Source of the DNA: Actinopolyspora mzabensis
GTDB lineage: Bacteria; Actinomycetota; Actinomycetes; Mycobacteriales; Pseudonocardiaceae
DNA length: 64,000 nucleotides
Assembly: GCF_900101095.1 (NCBI RefSeq)
Contig: NZ_FNFM01000004.1
Location: 124,001 to 188,000 of the forward strand
Direction: 5' to 3'
In this document: positions 1-7,803 of the stretch, piece after piece
How the letters are laid out: every line of letters starts with the position of its first letter
Position numbering within the stretch: the first letter of the stretch is position 1
The notes under the pieces: generated by a model
What the model was told of the DNA's origin: nothing
The model's database searches: none
What the model saw: only the letters and a program-made list of their open reading frames with translations
Position numbers and translations under genes: made by a program

Positions 1-429
1 GTCCGGTTGTCACTGCCCGCCACGGTGGTCATCGGCGTCGAGGAACGTCGGGCGGTGATGTACACCGGGACCTCGAAGGGGTTCCGGCTGGTCGATGACG
101 AGGGGGTCGGTTTCGCCACGGTCACCGAGCGGCCGAGCGAACTGCCCGAGCTCCGGCTGGGCTCGGAACAGCGGACGAAGCGCGTGCGGATGGCGGCTGT
201 GACCGCCGTGACCGCTCTGGACGGAAAGACACTGGACCAGGTGAGAGTCGTACGTGTCGAGACCGGAACGGGAGCCCCGCGGGTGCGTATGTCGCTGCCG
301 CGGGGACGCGCCGTCGAATGGGGCGGACCGGGCGAGTCCGAACGAAAGGCGGCGATTCTGCCCGTGCTGCTCACCCGCGCTGGTGAGGTCTACGACGTAA
401 CCAGTCCGGAGTTGCCCACCGTTTCTTGA
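1..429 (+). CDS. ftsQ: Cell division protein FtsQ, C-terminal part (cut by window start)
   Basis: Open frame from the first base to a TGA at 427-429, so the N-terminus lies outside the window. The visible part begins RLSLPATVVIGVEERRAV and continues with the YRLVD-like segment GFRLVDDEGVGFATV, which matches the FtsQ/DivIB beta domain that follows the POTRA domain. FtsQ is a bitopic divisome protein that links FtsL/FtsB to the septal synthase. It normally lies directly upstream of ftsZ in actinobacteria, which supports the call, although here a reverse-strand gene intervenes. The family assignment is good; length and start cannot be judged. Confidence 0.85.
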   Translation, partial: VRLSLPATVVIGVEERRAVMYTGTSKGFRLVDDEGVGFATVTERPSELPELRLGSEQRTKRVRMAAVTAVTALDGKTLDQVRVVRVETGTGAPRVRMSLPRGRAVEWGGPGESERKAAILPVLLTRAGEVYDVTSPELPTVS

Positions 430-562
430 ACCGAGAACCGTCACGGCCGGTGATGCGGTGGCAGCCGTCTCCCGGGTGGTATCCCCCGTTCGGGTGGTGA
501 TCACCCCGGGAGGCGGAGCAGTGACGAGACCACCGGACTCGTTCCCGCGCACCGGGTGCTTC

Positions 563-1246
563 TCAACGGGTTCCCAAGTAGAGGTGGTACTCCGTGCGCA
601 ACGAGCCCAGCGTGACCGGAATCGTGTGCCGCCGTACCGTGCCGAAGACCTCCCGCATGGTCGTTTCCAGCTCGAGGGAGTGCGCCGCGGACCAGATCGC
701 CACCACCCCGCCCGCCGCGAGTCTGCTGCGGCAGTCGGTCAGGAAGGCCGGTTCGTACACCGTCTCGTTGGCCTCGTGCACGAGATAACCGGGTCCGTTG
801 TCCACATCGAGCAGTATCAGTTCCAGGGAACCGCTCGTGCGTTCGGCCAGGACCGCGGTGATATCCGAGGCGAACAGGTACACCCGTTCATCCGAACGGT
901 CGTCGGCCAGTTCGGGAACCAGACCGCTCCGATACCATTCGATGACCGCCGGTTCCAGTTCCGCGACGGCAACCTCGCGCACGAGCGGTTCGGCCAGTAC
1001 CTCGTGCAGGGTGTACCCGAGTCCGAGCCCGCCGATCAGCACCCGCGCCCCGTGCCGATTCCCCTCGGCCTCCGGGACGGGCAACGAGTCCAGCGCCGTG
1101 CGTGCCAGCAAGCGCTCGCTCTCGGTGTGGGCGGTGTCCATCACGAACACCCCGTTGACCCGTAGCTCGAGCGTGCCGTCCGCGCGCCGCAGCAACACCA
1201 CCTCGCCCCGGGGCGAATCCACCGTGGCCACTCGTTCGACCGACAC
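563..1246 (-). CDS. Spermidine-synthase-like SAM-dependent methyltransferase
   Basis: About 227 residues if the GTG at 1246 is used. It has a Rossmann glycine loop VLIGGLGLGYT, an acidic strand end (VAELEP) and the strand LELILLDVDNGPGYL, typical of spermidine/spermine synthase-fold enzymes. The substrate is unknown: the protein is shorter than true SpeE (about 280-300), and no polyamine genes are nearby. The reading frame stays open to an ATG-bearing stretch ending at 1411, but the extra N-terminus is Ser/Arg-rich and unlike the family. GTG 1246 has an AAAGG about 10 bases upstream. The gene lies on the minus strand between ftsQ and ftsZ, which are normally adjacent. It could be an unrelated methyltransferase that only shares the fold. 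Confidence 0.7.
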   Translation of the reverse strand: MSVERVATVDSPRGEVVLLRRADGTLELRVNGVFVMDTAHTESERLLARTALDSLPVPEAEGNRHGARVLIGGLGLGYTLHEVLAEPLVREVAVAELEPAVIEWYRSGLVPELADDRSDERVYLFASDITAVLAERTSGSLELILLDVDNGPGYLVHEANETVYEPAFLTDCRSRLAAGGVVAIWSAAHSLELETTMREVFGTVRRHTIPVTLGSLRTEYHLYLGTR

Positions 1247-1778
1247 CTGTCCCACACCTTTCGTCGGGTGCGTCGACTCCGCGCTGTTTCGGCGCTCGGC
1301 GCGGCTCGGCGACCGTGCGGGTGTCGGCATCTGTTGCCCCGCCCCGCTTTTCCTCATCCGGCAGCACACAATATCGTTGACGAGGTCCACCGTTCGAAGG
1401 TCCGTGTGCATCCCGGATCAGCCGCCATGGACACCACGACTCGCGGATGCGTTCGCGGTACGGTGTGGACTGTGATCGTGACAAGCCGACGGGTCGGGTG
1501 TACTCGAGGTTTCGTGGTGTGGGGCGCGGAGCTTTCCGGGCGTCGTGCGGGCGTCCGTGGTCACGGCCGGTGAGTCGATGACACACGTGCGGCGGTAATC
1601 GGCGTGGCTGCTGGACTCCTGCCGTCCACGGTGCATAACGTCCGATCACTGCGGGTTGACGACGAGTCGGCCACGTAGTCGCACACCACACCGGACGCCC
1701 GACGGCGTCCACGACCCGAGACCTGTCACGGTCCACCCACAGCGAGCGCTTCAGCCACGACCAGGAAGGCGGATGACG
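1247..1778. other. Intergenic region between spermidine-synthase-like gene and ftsZ
   Basis: About 530 bases with no convincing gene. It must hold the ftsZ promoter(s) and the promoter of the divergent methyltransferase-like gene. A TTGACG at 1656-1661 resembles a -35 box, but no well-spaced -10 follows (TAGTCG at 1676 is only 14 bases on), so I do not call a promoter. Confidence 0.4.
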
Positions 1779-3266
1779 ATGACGCCCCCGCACAACTACC
1801 TAGCGGTGATTAAAGTCGTCGGCATCGGTGGCGGCGGTGTAAACGCCGTGAATCGGATGATCGAGGTCGGGCTCAAGGGTGTCGAGTTCATCGCGGTGAA
1901 CACCGACGCGCAGGCCCTCCTGATGTCGGATGCCGACGTCAAGCTCGACATCGGCCGTGAGCTGACGCGCGGTTTGGGAGCGGGAGCCGCTCCCGATGTC
2001 GGGTATCAGGCGGCCGACGACCACAAGGACGAGATCGAGGAGGTGCTCAAGGGCGCCGACATGGTCTTCGTCACCGCGGGCGAGGGAGGGGGCACCGGTA
2101 CCGGCGGCGCACCGGTGATCGCTTCGGTGGCCCGCAAGCTGGGGGCGTTGACCATCGGTGTCGTCACCAGGCCCTTCTCGTTCGAGGGCAAGCGCAGGGC
2201 CAGTCAGGCCGAACAGGGTATAAAGGATCTGCGCGACGAGTGCGACACCCTGATCGTCATTCCGAACGATCGGTTGTTGCAGCTCGGCGACATCGGCGTG
2301 AGCCTGATGGACGCCTTCCGCTCGGCTGACGAGGTGCTGCTCTCCGGTGTGCAGGGAATCACCGATCTGATCACCACCCCGGGGCTGATCAACCTCGACT
2401 TCGCAGACGTCAAAAGCGTCATGTCCGGGGCGGGAAGTGCGCTGATGGGCATCGGCTCCGCACGCGGTGAGGGCAGAGCGGTGGAAGCGGCACAGAAGGC
2501 GATCAACTCACCGTTGCTGGAAGCCAGCATGGAAGGCGCGCACGGGGTACTGCTCGCCATAGCCGGTGGTTCGGATCTCGGACTGTTCGAGATCAACGAA
2601 TCGGCTTCGCTGGTGCAGGAGTCCGCCCACCCCGAGGCCAACATCATCTTCGGTACGGTCATCGACGATTCCCTGGGCGACGAGGTGCGGGTCACCGTGA
2701 TCGCGGCCGGTTTCGACGCCGGGGCACCGACCCACAAGAAGCTGGATCCCGACAAGGTGGGTTCCACCGATGAGGGCGACCCCGAGGCGCCCGTGACGGC
2801 CGGCCAGGTGGTCGAGGGGCAGGCCGAACCCGCCAGCCGTGAAACACCGGTCGCCGCCGAGAGCGCGCCCAGCGCCTCGGCGCCCTACTCGACCGGCCCG
2901 CCCGAGGGGAACGCTGGCACCACACCGATCAGAAACGAGTCGTCCTCCCAACAGCCCGATCCGGAGAGCTCGAACGCCCCCGCCGCGGCCTCGTCCCCGG
3001 AAGCGGGCTCCTCCGAGCCGGGTAGGAATCCCAGCCACGAAGCCGGGGAACAGCGTCAGCCACAGCAGGGTGCTGGCGGTGCCGTCGGTACGGACGGTTC
3101 GACCATCGGAGGTGAGCAGCACTCCGGCACTGTGCCCGCCAGGCCCGCTGGTGGCTATCCCGGTTCCGGGAGCGGGTTCGGCGGTTCGCTGCTGGGACGT
3201 TCCAGGAACCAGAACGACGACGACAACGACGACGAGGTGGATATTCCGCCGTTCATGCGTAGGTGA
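1779..3266 (+). CDS. ftsZ: Cell division GTPase FtsZ
   Basis: Tubulin-like GTPase that polymerises into the Z ring at midcell and recruits the divisome. With the ATG at 1779 the protein has 495 residues: glycine loop [14 protein letters not shown] (about 14-27), tubulin signature GGGTGTG (103-109), and T7 synergy loop [11 protein letters not shown] (205-215). The conserved core ends near 320. An unusually long Pro/Ser/Glu-rich linker follows, and the last residues [11 protein letters not shown] form the C-terminal peptide that binds SepF and other partners. AGGAAGG at 1763-1769 is 9 bases before ATG 1779 but only 3 before an in-frame ATG at 1773, so 1779 is preferred. The family is usually 380-470 residues; the extra length is all linker. 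Confidence 0.97.
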   Translation: MTPPHNYLAVIKVVGIGGGGVNAVNRMIEVGLKGVEFIAVNTDAQALLMSDADVKLDIGRELTRGLGAGAAPDVGYQAADDHKDEIEEVLKGADMVFVTAGEGGGTGTGGAPVIASVARKLGALTIGVVTRPFSFEGKRRASQAEQGIKDLRDECDTLIVIPNDRLLQLGDIGVSLMDAFRSADEVLLSGVQGITDLITTPGLINLDFADVKSVMSGAGSALMGIGSARGEGRAVEAAQKAINSPLLEASMEGAHGVLLAIAGGSDLGLFEINESASLVQESAHPEANIIFGTVIDDSLGDEVRVTVIAAGFDAGAPTHKKLDPDKVGSTDEGDPEAPVTAGQVVEGQAEPASRETPVAAESAPSASAPYSTGPPEGNAGTTPIRNESSSQQPDPESSNAPAAASSPEAGSSEPGRNPSHEAGEQRQPQQGAGGAVGTDGSTIGGEQHSGTVPARPAGGYPGSGSGFGGSLLGRSRNQNDDDNDDEVDIPPFMRR

Positions 3267-3372
3267 CACGACCCGTTCGCCCGTTCGGGGAGTGCGGGAC
3301 AATGCACGGTGTCGGCGTTGTCGAACGGGACGCGCCGTGGCATGTTCGCAAGCACTCGCGGGAGGGCGCATC

Positions 3373-4092
3373 GTGCGGATCCGTCGTGTTGTCACGACTC
3401 GTGAAGGTGGTTACTCGAAACCGCCGTTCGACTCGTTCAACCTGGGGGGACGTGTCGGCGACGATCCGGAGCACCTGGCCGCGAACCGGGGAAAGCTCGC
3501 CGCCGGCATCGGGATAGCCGAACAACGTTTCGTCTGGATGGAACAGATCCACGGCAGGACCGCGGTCGTGGTGGACGCCCCACGCGCGGAACCCGTGGAG
3601 GGGGCCGACGCGTTGATCACCGCCGTTCCGCGGCTGCCGTTGGTCGTGCTGACCGCCGACTGCGTCCCCGTGCTGCTCGGTGATCCGGTCAGCGGTGTCG
3701 TGGCCGCGGTACACGCCGGGCGTGTGGGAGCACGGGTCGGTGTGCTCGTCAGCGCGCTGCGGCGGATGGTCGAGACCGGAGCACGGATCGACCGGGTCGA
3801 GGCGCTGCTCGGCCCCGCCGCGTGCGGTGGGTGCTACGAGGTTCCCGCCGAGATGCGTGACGAGGTGGAACGGCAATTGCCCGGCAGTGCCACCAAGACC
3901 CGGGGCGGCACTCCCGCACTGGACCTGCGAGCCGGCCTCTGGGAGCAACTCGCCGCCGCGGGCATCGCGCGGATCGGACAGGACCCGCGTTGCACACTGG
4001 AGAGTCCGGAGCTGTTCAGCCACCGGCGTGATTCGGGAAGCACTGGAAGGATCGCCGCGGTGGTCTGGTCCGAGCCGGAGGAGCAGCAGTGA
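3373..4092 (+). CDS. pgeF: PgeF/YfiH-family peptidoglycan editing factor (purine nucleoside phosphorylase / laccase-domain protein)
   Basis: 239 residues from a GTG at 3373 with GGAGG at 3361-3365. This is the multicopper-polyphenol-oxidase (DUF152/YfiH) fold; family members edit muropeptide precursors in E. coli and show zinc-dependent purine nucleoside phosphorylase/deaminase activity. Expected metal ligands are visible: H60 (EQIHG), C97 (TADCVPVLL) and H114 (AVHAG). The usual HAGWRG appears as HAGRVG, which I believe is common in actinobacterial members. It follows ftsZ and overlaps yggS by four bases (GTGA), the standard actinobacterial order. Confidence 0.9.
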   Translation: MRIRRVVTTREGGYSKPPFDSFNLGGRVGDDPEHLAANRGKLAAGIGIAEQRFVWMEQIHGRTAVVVDAPRAEPVEGADALITAVPRLPLVVLTADCVPVLLGDPVSGVVAAVHAGRVGARVGVLVSALRRMVETGARIDRVEALLGPAACGGCYEVPAEMRDEVERQLPGSATKTRGGTPALDLRAGLWEQLAAAGIARIGQDPRCTLESPELFSHRRDSGSTGRIAAVVWSEPEEQQ

Positions 4093-4835
4093 ACGACGAG
4101 ACGACCGCCCCCGCCCGTAAGGCCGAAATAGCGGACTCGCTGGCCAGGGTCGGGGAACGCATCGAGCGGGCCTGCGGGAACGCGGGAAGGTCCGCCGGGG
4201 AAGTCGGGCTGTCCGCGGTCACCAAGACGTTTCCGGCCTCCGACGCGGCACTGTTGGCCGATCTCGGCGTGACCGATCTCGCGGAGAATCGGGACCAGGA
4301 GGCCGCGCCGAAGGTCCGCGAGTTCCGCCGGTTGCGCCCCCGAGCTCCCGTGCGTTGGCATATGGTCGGTCAGTTGCAACGCAACAAGGCGCGATCGGTG
4401 GTGCGTTGGGCCGACGTGGTCGAGTCGGTGGACAGTCGTCGTCTGGTCGAGGCGTTGCAACGGGCCGTGGGCGGTGCTCTCGAATCGGGTGAGCGTTCCG
4501 AGCCGTTGGACGCACTGCTTCAGGTCGACCTGGAGCAGCGTGCGGATCGGGGTGGTTGTTCACCGGAGGAGGTCCCTGAGCTGGCGGAGATGATTACACG
4601 GATGTGTGAGATTCGACTCTGCGGTGTTATGGCTGTCGCCCCGCTGAACGAGGATCCGGATGTGGCGTTTGCCACCCTTTCGGAAATTTCCGAGCGGCTT
4701 CGACGGGATTACTCCGAAGCTCGGGAGGTGTCGGCAGGAATGAGTGGTGATCTGGAGAGTGCGATAGCCCACGGTTCGACCCGAGTGCGTGTCGGAACGG
4801 CGTTGCTCGGGGGGCGCCCGTTAGTCTCGCCGTGA
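4089..4835 (+). CDS. yggS: YggS/PLPBP family pyridoxal 5'-phosphate homeostasis protein
   Basis: 248 residues with a GTG start overlapping the pgeF stop by four bases, implying translational coupling. It is a fold-type III PLP-binding TIM barrel without known catalytic activity that buffers PLP and amino/keto acid balance. The PLP lysine is K46 in LSAVTKTFP. Other family marks are ENRDQEAAPK, WHMVGQLQRNK and the phosphate-binding end SAIAHGSTRVRVGTALLG. The canonical second motif is GENR; here it is AENR. It sits between pgeF and sepF, as in most actinomycetes. Confidence 0.93.
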   Translation: MNDETTAPARKAEIADSLARVGERIERACGNAGRSAGEVGLSAVTKTFPASDAALLADLGVTDLAENRDQEAAPKVREFRRLRPRAPVRWHMVGQLQRNKARSVVRWADVVESVDSRRLVEALQRAVGGALESGERSEPLDALLQVDLEQRADRGGCSPEEVPELAEMITRMCEIRLCGVMAVAPLNEDPDVAFATLSEISERLRRDYSEAREVSAGMSGDLESAIAHGSTRVRVGTALLGGRPLVSP

Positions 4836-4896
4836 GCCGCCAAGCGGATCGAAGGCCTGCCGTCGCTGTACTTTTCGCGGAGGAAGGGGCTTGCCG

Positions 4897-5514
4897 ATGA
4901 GTAAGCTACACAAGCTTAAGGCGTACTTCGGCATGGTCCCGGCCGAAGAAGTCGACGAGTACGACGAAGTGCCCGACGGATACGCCCCGGACTACGACGA
5001 GTACGACTCGTCGGAGGACAGGGCGCTCGCTTCGCGCCGACACCTCGGCACGCGCGGTGGCGGCCAGGAGGACGATCAAGAGGATGACCATGCCAGTGAG
5101 CCACGCTCGCGCATCGCGCGTACTCGGAGGCAGTGGGGGGTCGAGAGTCCGGTGCGCGGTTCGCTGGCAGTGGATCCCAACCTGGAACAGACTCCACGGT
5201 TGCGGGCGGTGACCGACACGGGCAGCCACTACAATTTGAGCAAGATCACAACCTTGCATCCGCGTAGCTACAGTGAGGCGCGGACCATCGGGGAGCAGTA
5301 CCGCGACGGCACGCCGGTGATCATGAACCTGACCGAGATGGACGAGGCCGACGCCAAGCGGCTGGTCGACTTCGCCGCTGGTCTGGCCTTCGCGATGCGT
5401 GGCTCCATCGAGAAGGTCACCAGTCGTGTGTTCCTGCTCTCGCCCCCCAACGTCGACGTGGCGGCAGAGGACAAACGCCGCCTCGCCGAGGGGGCCTTTT
5501 TCAATTACGGGTGA
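4897..5514 (+). CDS. sepF: Cell division protein SepF
   Basis: 205 residues from ATG 4897, seven bases after a strong GGAGGAAGGGG (4879-4889). An upstream in-frame TTG at 4891 would overlap that spacing and is rejected. The N-terminal MSKLHKLKAYFGM helix is the membrane-targeting amphipathic segment. Residues about 18-110 are a very acidic, low-complexity linker rich in D, E and Y. The SepF core (about 118-203) holds ARTIGEQYRDGTPVIMNL and VDFAAGLAFAMRG. SepF tethers FtsZ to the membrane; actinobacteria lack FtsA and rely on it. It is followed closely by yggT and divIVA. Confidence 0.95.
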   Translation: MSKLHKLKAYFGMVPAEEVDEYDEVPDGYAPDYDEYDSSEDRALASRRHLGTRGGGQEDDQEDDHASEPRSRIARTRRQWGVESPVRGSLAVDPNLEQTPRLRAVTDTGSHYNLSKITTLHPRSYSEARTIGEQYRDGTPVIMNLTEMDEADAKRLVDFAAGLAFAMRGSIEKVTSRVFLLSPPNVDVAAEDKRRLAEGAFFNYG

Positions 5515-5533
5515 GTGGTGGCAGAGTTGAGTT

Positions 5534-5818
5534 GTGGAACCGGCCCTGATCGTTCTTTACTATCTGCTGTTCTTCTTCTGGCTGCTGCTCATAGCGCGTA
5601 TCGTGGTGGAGCTCGTTCGTGCGTTCGCCCGCGACTGGAGACCCGGTGGCGGGGTTGCGATCGCACTGGAGACCATCTACACAGTGACCGATCCACCCGT
5701 ACGCTTGCTGCGTCGGGTGATCCCGACGGTCCGAATCGGCAACGTCGGGCTGGACTTGTCCATTATGGTGCTGCTGCTGGTCGTGTACATCTTGATGCGA
5801 CTGGTTCAACCCGGGTAA
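5534..5818 (+). CDS. yggT: YggT family integral membrane protein
   Basis: 94 residues from GTG 5534. Two hydrophobic segments (about 3-26 and 70-90) flank a loop containing the YggT-type sequence TDPPVRLLRRVIPTVRIGNVGLDLS. The family is conserved in the division cluster of Gram-positives and cyanobacteria; roles in envelope or osmotic physiology are suggested but not settled. The gene lies 19 bases after sepF and 46 bases before divIVA, so it is probably in the same transcript. Confidence 0.9.
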   Translation: MEPALIVLYYLLFFFWLLLIARIVVELVRAFARDWRPGGGVAIALETIYTVTDPPVRLLRRVIPTVRIGNVGLDLSIMVLLLVVYILMRLVQPG

Positions 5819-5864
5819 CGGGGAACCCGGTGACTCGCAGCCGAGGAGTGCGTGAGGTGATCTT

Positions 5865-6731
5865 GTGGGTTTGACCCCCGCCGACGTCCATAACGTGGCG
5901 TTCAGCAAACCTCCCATCGGAAAACGGGGCTACAACGAGGACGAGGTGGATGCCTTCCTCGATCTCGTCGAGGCCGAGCTCGCTCGGCTCGTGGAGGAAA
6001 ACGGGGACTTGCGGAACCAGGTCGAGCAGTTGGAGTCCCAGCTGCAGTCGGCCCAGTCCGATCTCGACGAGGCGCGGAGTCAGCCCGCCTCGGCCGATTC
6101 GGGTGCCGCTGGTCCGTCGAGCTCCGCGGCTGCTTCCGAGGAGCCCCGTAGACTGCAACCCGTTCCCCCGCCCACTGCCGCTTCCGAGCAGACCTCGCCG
6201 GGCGGCGACCAGCACGTGCAGGCTGCCAAGGTGCTCGGCCTGGCGCAGGAGATGGCCGACCGGCTGACCGGTGAGGCCAAGACCGAGTCCGACGGGATGC
6301 TCTCCGAGGCGCGTACCAAGTCCGAACAGTTGCTCTCGGACGCACGGACCAAGGCCGACAGCATGGTCAACGACGCGCGCAGCCGAGCCGAAACGATGCT
6401 CAACGATGCGCGCAGCCGAGCCGAGACCCTGGAACGCCAGGCGCGTGAGAAGGCAGCGGGTCTGGAACGGGACGCGCAGCACAAGCACGCCGAAGTGATG
6501 GGCAACATCACGCAGGAGAAGAACGCACTCGAGAAGAAGATCGAAACGCTACGCACCTTCGAACGGGAGTACCGCTCCCGGTTGCAGACCTATCTGGAGT
6601 CGCAGCTACGTGAGCTGCAGGATCGTGGTTCGGCCGCTCCGGCGGAGAGCTCCGGCAACAGCAGGTCGAACTCCTCGGGGCAGCAGAGTGGCAGTTACAA
6701 CTTCGGAGCACGTGCCGCGGAAGCGGGCTGA
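5865..6731 (+). CDS. divIVA: DivIVA/Wag31 polar growth scaffold
   Basis: 288 residues from GTG 5865. The N-terminal DivIVA domain is clear: [19 protein letters not shown] and [19 protein letters not shown], then a coiled coil. A Ser/Pro/Ala-rich spacer (about 75-110) separates it from a second long coiled coil that contains 11-residue repeats ([44 protein letters not shown]). In actinobacteria DivIVA marks the cell poles, recruits the elongation machinery and is usually essential. The Gly/Ser/Asn-rich tail ends [12 protein letters not shown]. It is the last gene of the division cluster here. Confidence 0.96.
   Translation: MGLTPADVHNVAFSKPPIGKRGYNEDEVDAFLDLVEAELARLVEENGDLRNQVEQLESQLQSAQSDLDEARSQPASADSGAAGPSSSAAASEEPRRLQPVPPPTAASEQTSPGGDQHVQAAKVLGLAQEMADRLTGEAKTESDGMLSEARTKSEQLLSDARTKADSMVNDARSRAETMLNDARSRAETLERQAREKAAGLERDAQHKHAEVMGNITQEKNALEKKIETLRTFEREYRSRLQTYLESQLRELQDRGSAAPAESSGNSRSNSSGQQSGSYNFGARAAEAG
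6363..6428 (+). repeat. Tandem 33-bp repeat inside divIVA
   Basis: Two adjacent 33-base units (6363-6395 and 6396-6428) differ at only a few bases and encode two consecutive 11-residue coiled-coil repeats centred on NDARSRAET. The high nucleotide identity suggests a recent internal duplication. Confidence 0.8.
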
Positions 6732-6825
6732 GGTTTTTCGGAGCGGGTGGCGCGTTTCGACGTGTCACCCGGCTCGTTGATCCAGGACGTACGGTCCTCG
6801 GATCCAGCTGAAAGCGTGAGTACTC

Positions 6826-7374
6826 GTGCTGTTGACAGTGCTGCTTCTCCTTCTGGCGGCAGCCGGTGTCCTGGTGTTCGCGGTGGCCGCGGGTTCGGCC
6901 CAGTGGGCCTGGCTTTCGGTGCTGCTGTGCGCCGTGGCGGCCGTCCTGTTGTTCTGGTCCCGTGCTCGCGACCGGAAACGGGGCCCCGCCGTGCCCCGCC
7001 ACTCGGCACACGCCGTCGCGGACGACACCGCATCCGGTCCGGTGGTCGAGTCCGAACCCGAGCCGGACGAGTCCGGCACCACGCTCGGGGGCGACACGAC
7101 CGGCCCACCCGCGGAAGCCGTCGAGCCGGATCCCGACACCGAGCCGTCCGAGCAGCGAACCGACGCCGCTGACGTACTGCTGGTCTGCGAGTCGGGCGCC
7201 GAGGTGTTCGTGATCGACGAGCGACCTCGCTACCACCTCGACGACTGCTCGTGGGTCGGTCAGCGAGCCACTCTGCCGCTGCCCGCGGGGGAGGCGCGTG
7301 AGCTCGGCTTCACCCCCTGCGCGGTGTGCTGCCCTGACACGGCGGTGGCCCGACTGGAACGGTCGAGCGCCTGA
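6826..7374 (+). CDS. Membrane-anchored protein with C-terminal Cys/His-rich domain, function unknown
   Basis: 182 residues from GTG 6826. Two N-terminal hydrophobic segments (about 2-24 and 27-44) are followed by a basic stop (RARDRKRG), an acidic Pro/Glu-rich linker (about 60-115), and a small compact domain (about 118-178). That domain carries RPRYHLDDCSWVGQ and LGFTPCAVCCPD. The spaced His/Cys residues could bind a metal, similar in style to Ada-type or zinc-ribbon domains, but this is inference. Homologues next to divIVA/ileS are, as far as I recall, an actinobacterial family without assigned function. It starts about 95 bases after divIVA. Confidence 0.7.
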   Translation: MLLTVLLLLLAAAGVLVFAVAAGSAQWAWLSVLLCAVAAVLLFWSRARDRKRGPAVPRHSAHAVADDTASGPVVESEPEPDESGTTLGGDTTGPPAEAVEPDPDTEPSEQRTDAADVLLVCESGAEVFVIDERPRYHLDDCSWVGQRATLPLPAGEARELGFTPCAVCCPDTAVARLERSSA

Positions 7375-7803
7375 ACCGATGGCTCCTCGCGGCCCGCACC
7401 GTGCTCGGGAGGCAGCCGGAGGCCGGTACCGCGCCGCGCTCCCGCCGAAACGCTTCCGGGAACCGGTAACCGAGTGCGCACCGCGCCCTGCGCTGATCGG
7501 GTGGCGTCGAACCGCTATGCTGAACCCAACGGCGTTGATCCGGCCATCACCGGGGAGCCTCCGGAAGAACGGATGCGAGCCCGTGGTGTTCGTTTCCCAG
7601 TAGAACCGGACGGGTAGGCCCGTCACAGCCGTGAACGAGAGGTCACGTGTCGTTTTCCGGTCACGTGGCAAGCGGGGTGGTACCGCGGTACGCGAGTGTG
7701 CGTTGTCCCGCAGCGAGCTCGCAGTGTCGTCCCTGCCCGAGCATCTCCGTCCGATGCTCGTGCGGCGTAACCACACGACACACTCGCGAGGAGCGCATCC
7801 GCG
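7375..7803 (+). promoter_or_regulatory. Translational T-box leader of ileS
   Basis: The leader RNA senses uncharged tRNA-Ile. A -10-like TATGCT lies at 7516-7521. The short Stem I region (about 7531-7572) has the actinobacterial ileS pattern around CCATCACCGGGGAGCC, with ATC (Ile) triplets at 7538-7540 and 7546-7548 as specifier candidates. The T-box bulge sequence TGGTACCGCG is at 7678-7687. The ten bases at 7691-7700 (cgcgagtgtg) are exactly complementary to 7779-7788, which abut the ileS ribosome site GAGGAG at 7788-7793. Pairing would hide that site, and tRNA binding at the T-box would release it. This is the translation-controlling class known from mycobacteria and Nocardia. The first 140 bases (7375-7515) show nothing definite. 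Confidence 0.9.

Noticed and set aside
3373-4092. Loss of the HAGWRG motif in PgeF as a sign of inactivation
   Set aside because: The putative metal ligands H60, C97 and H114 are kept, and HAGRVG appears to be the normal actinobacterial form.
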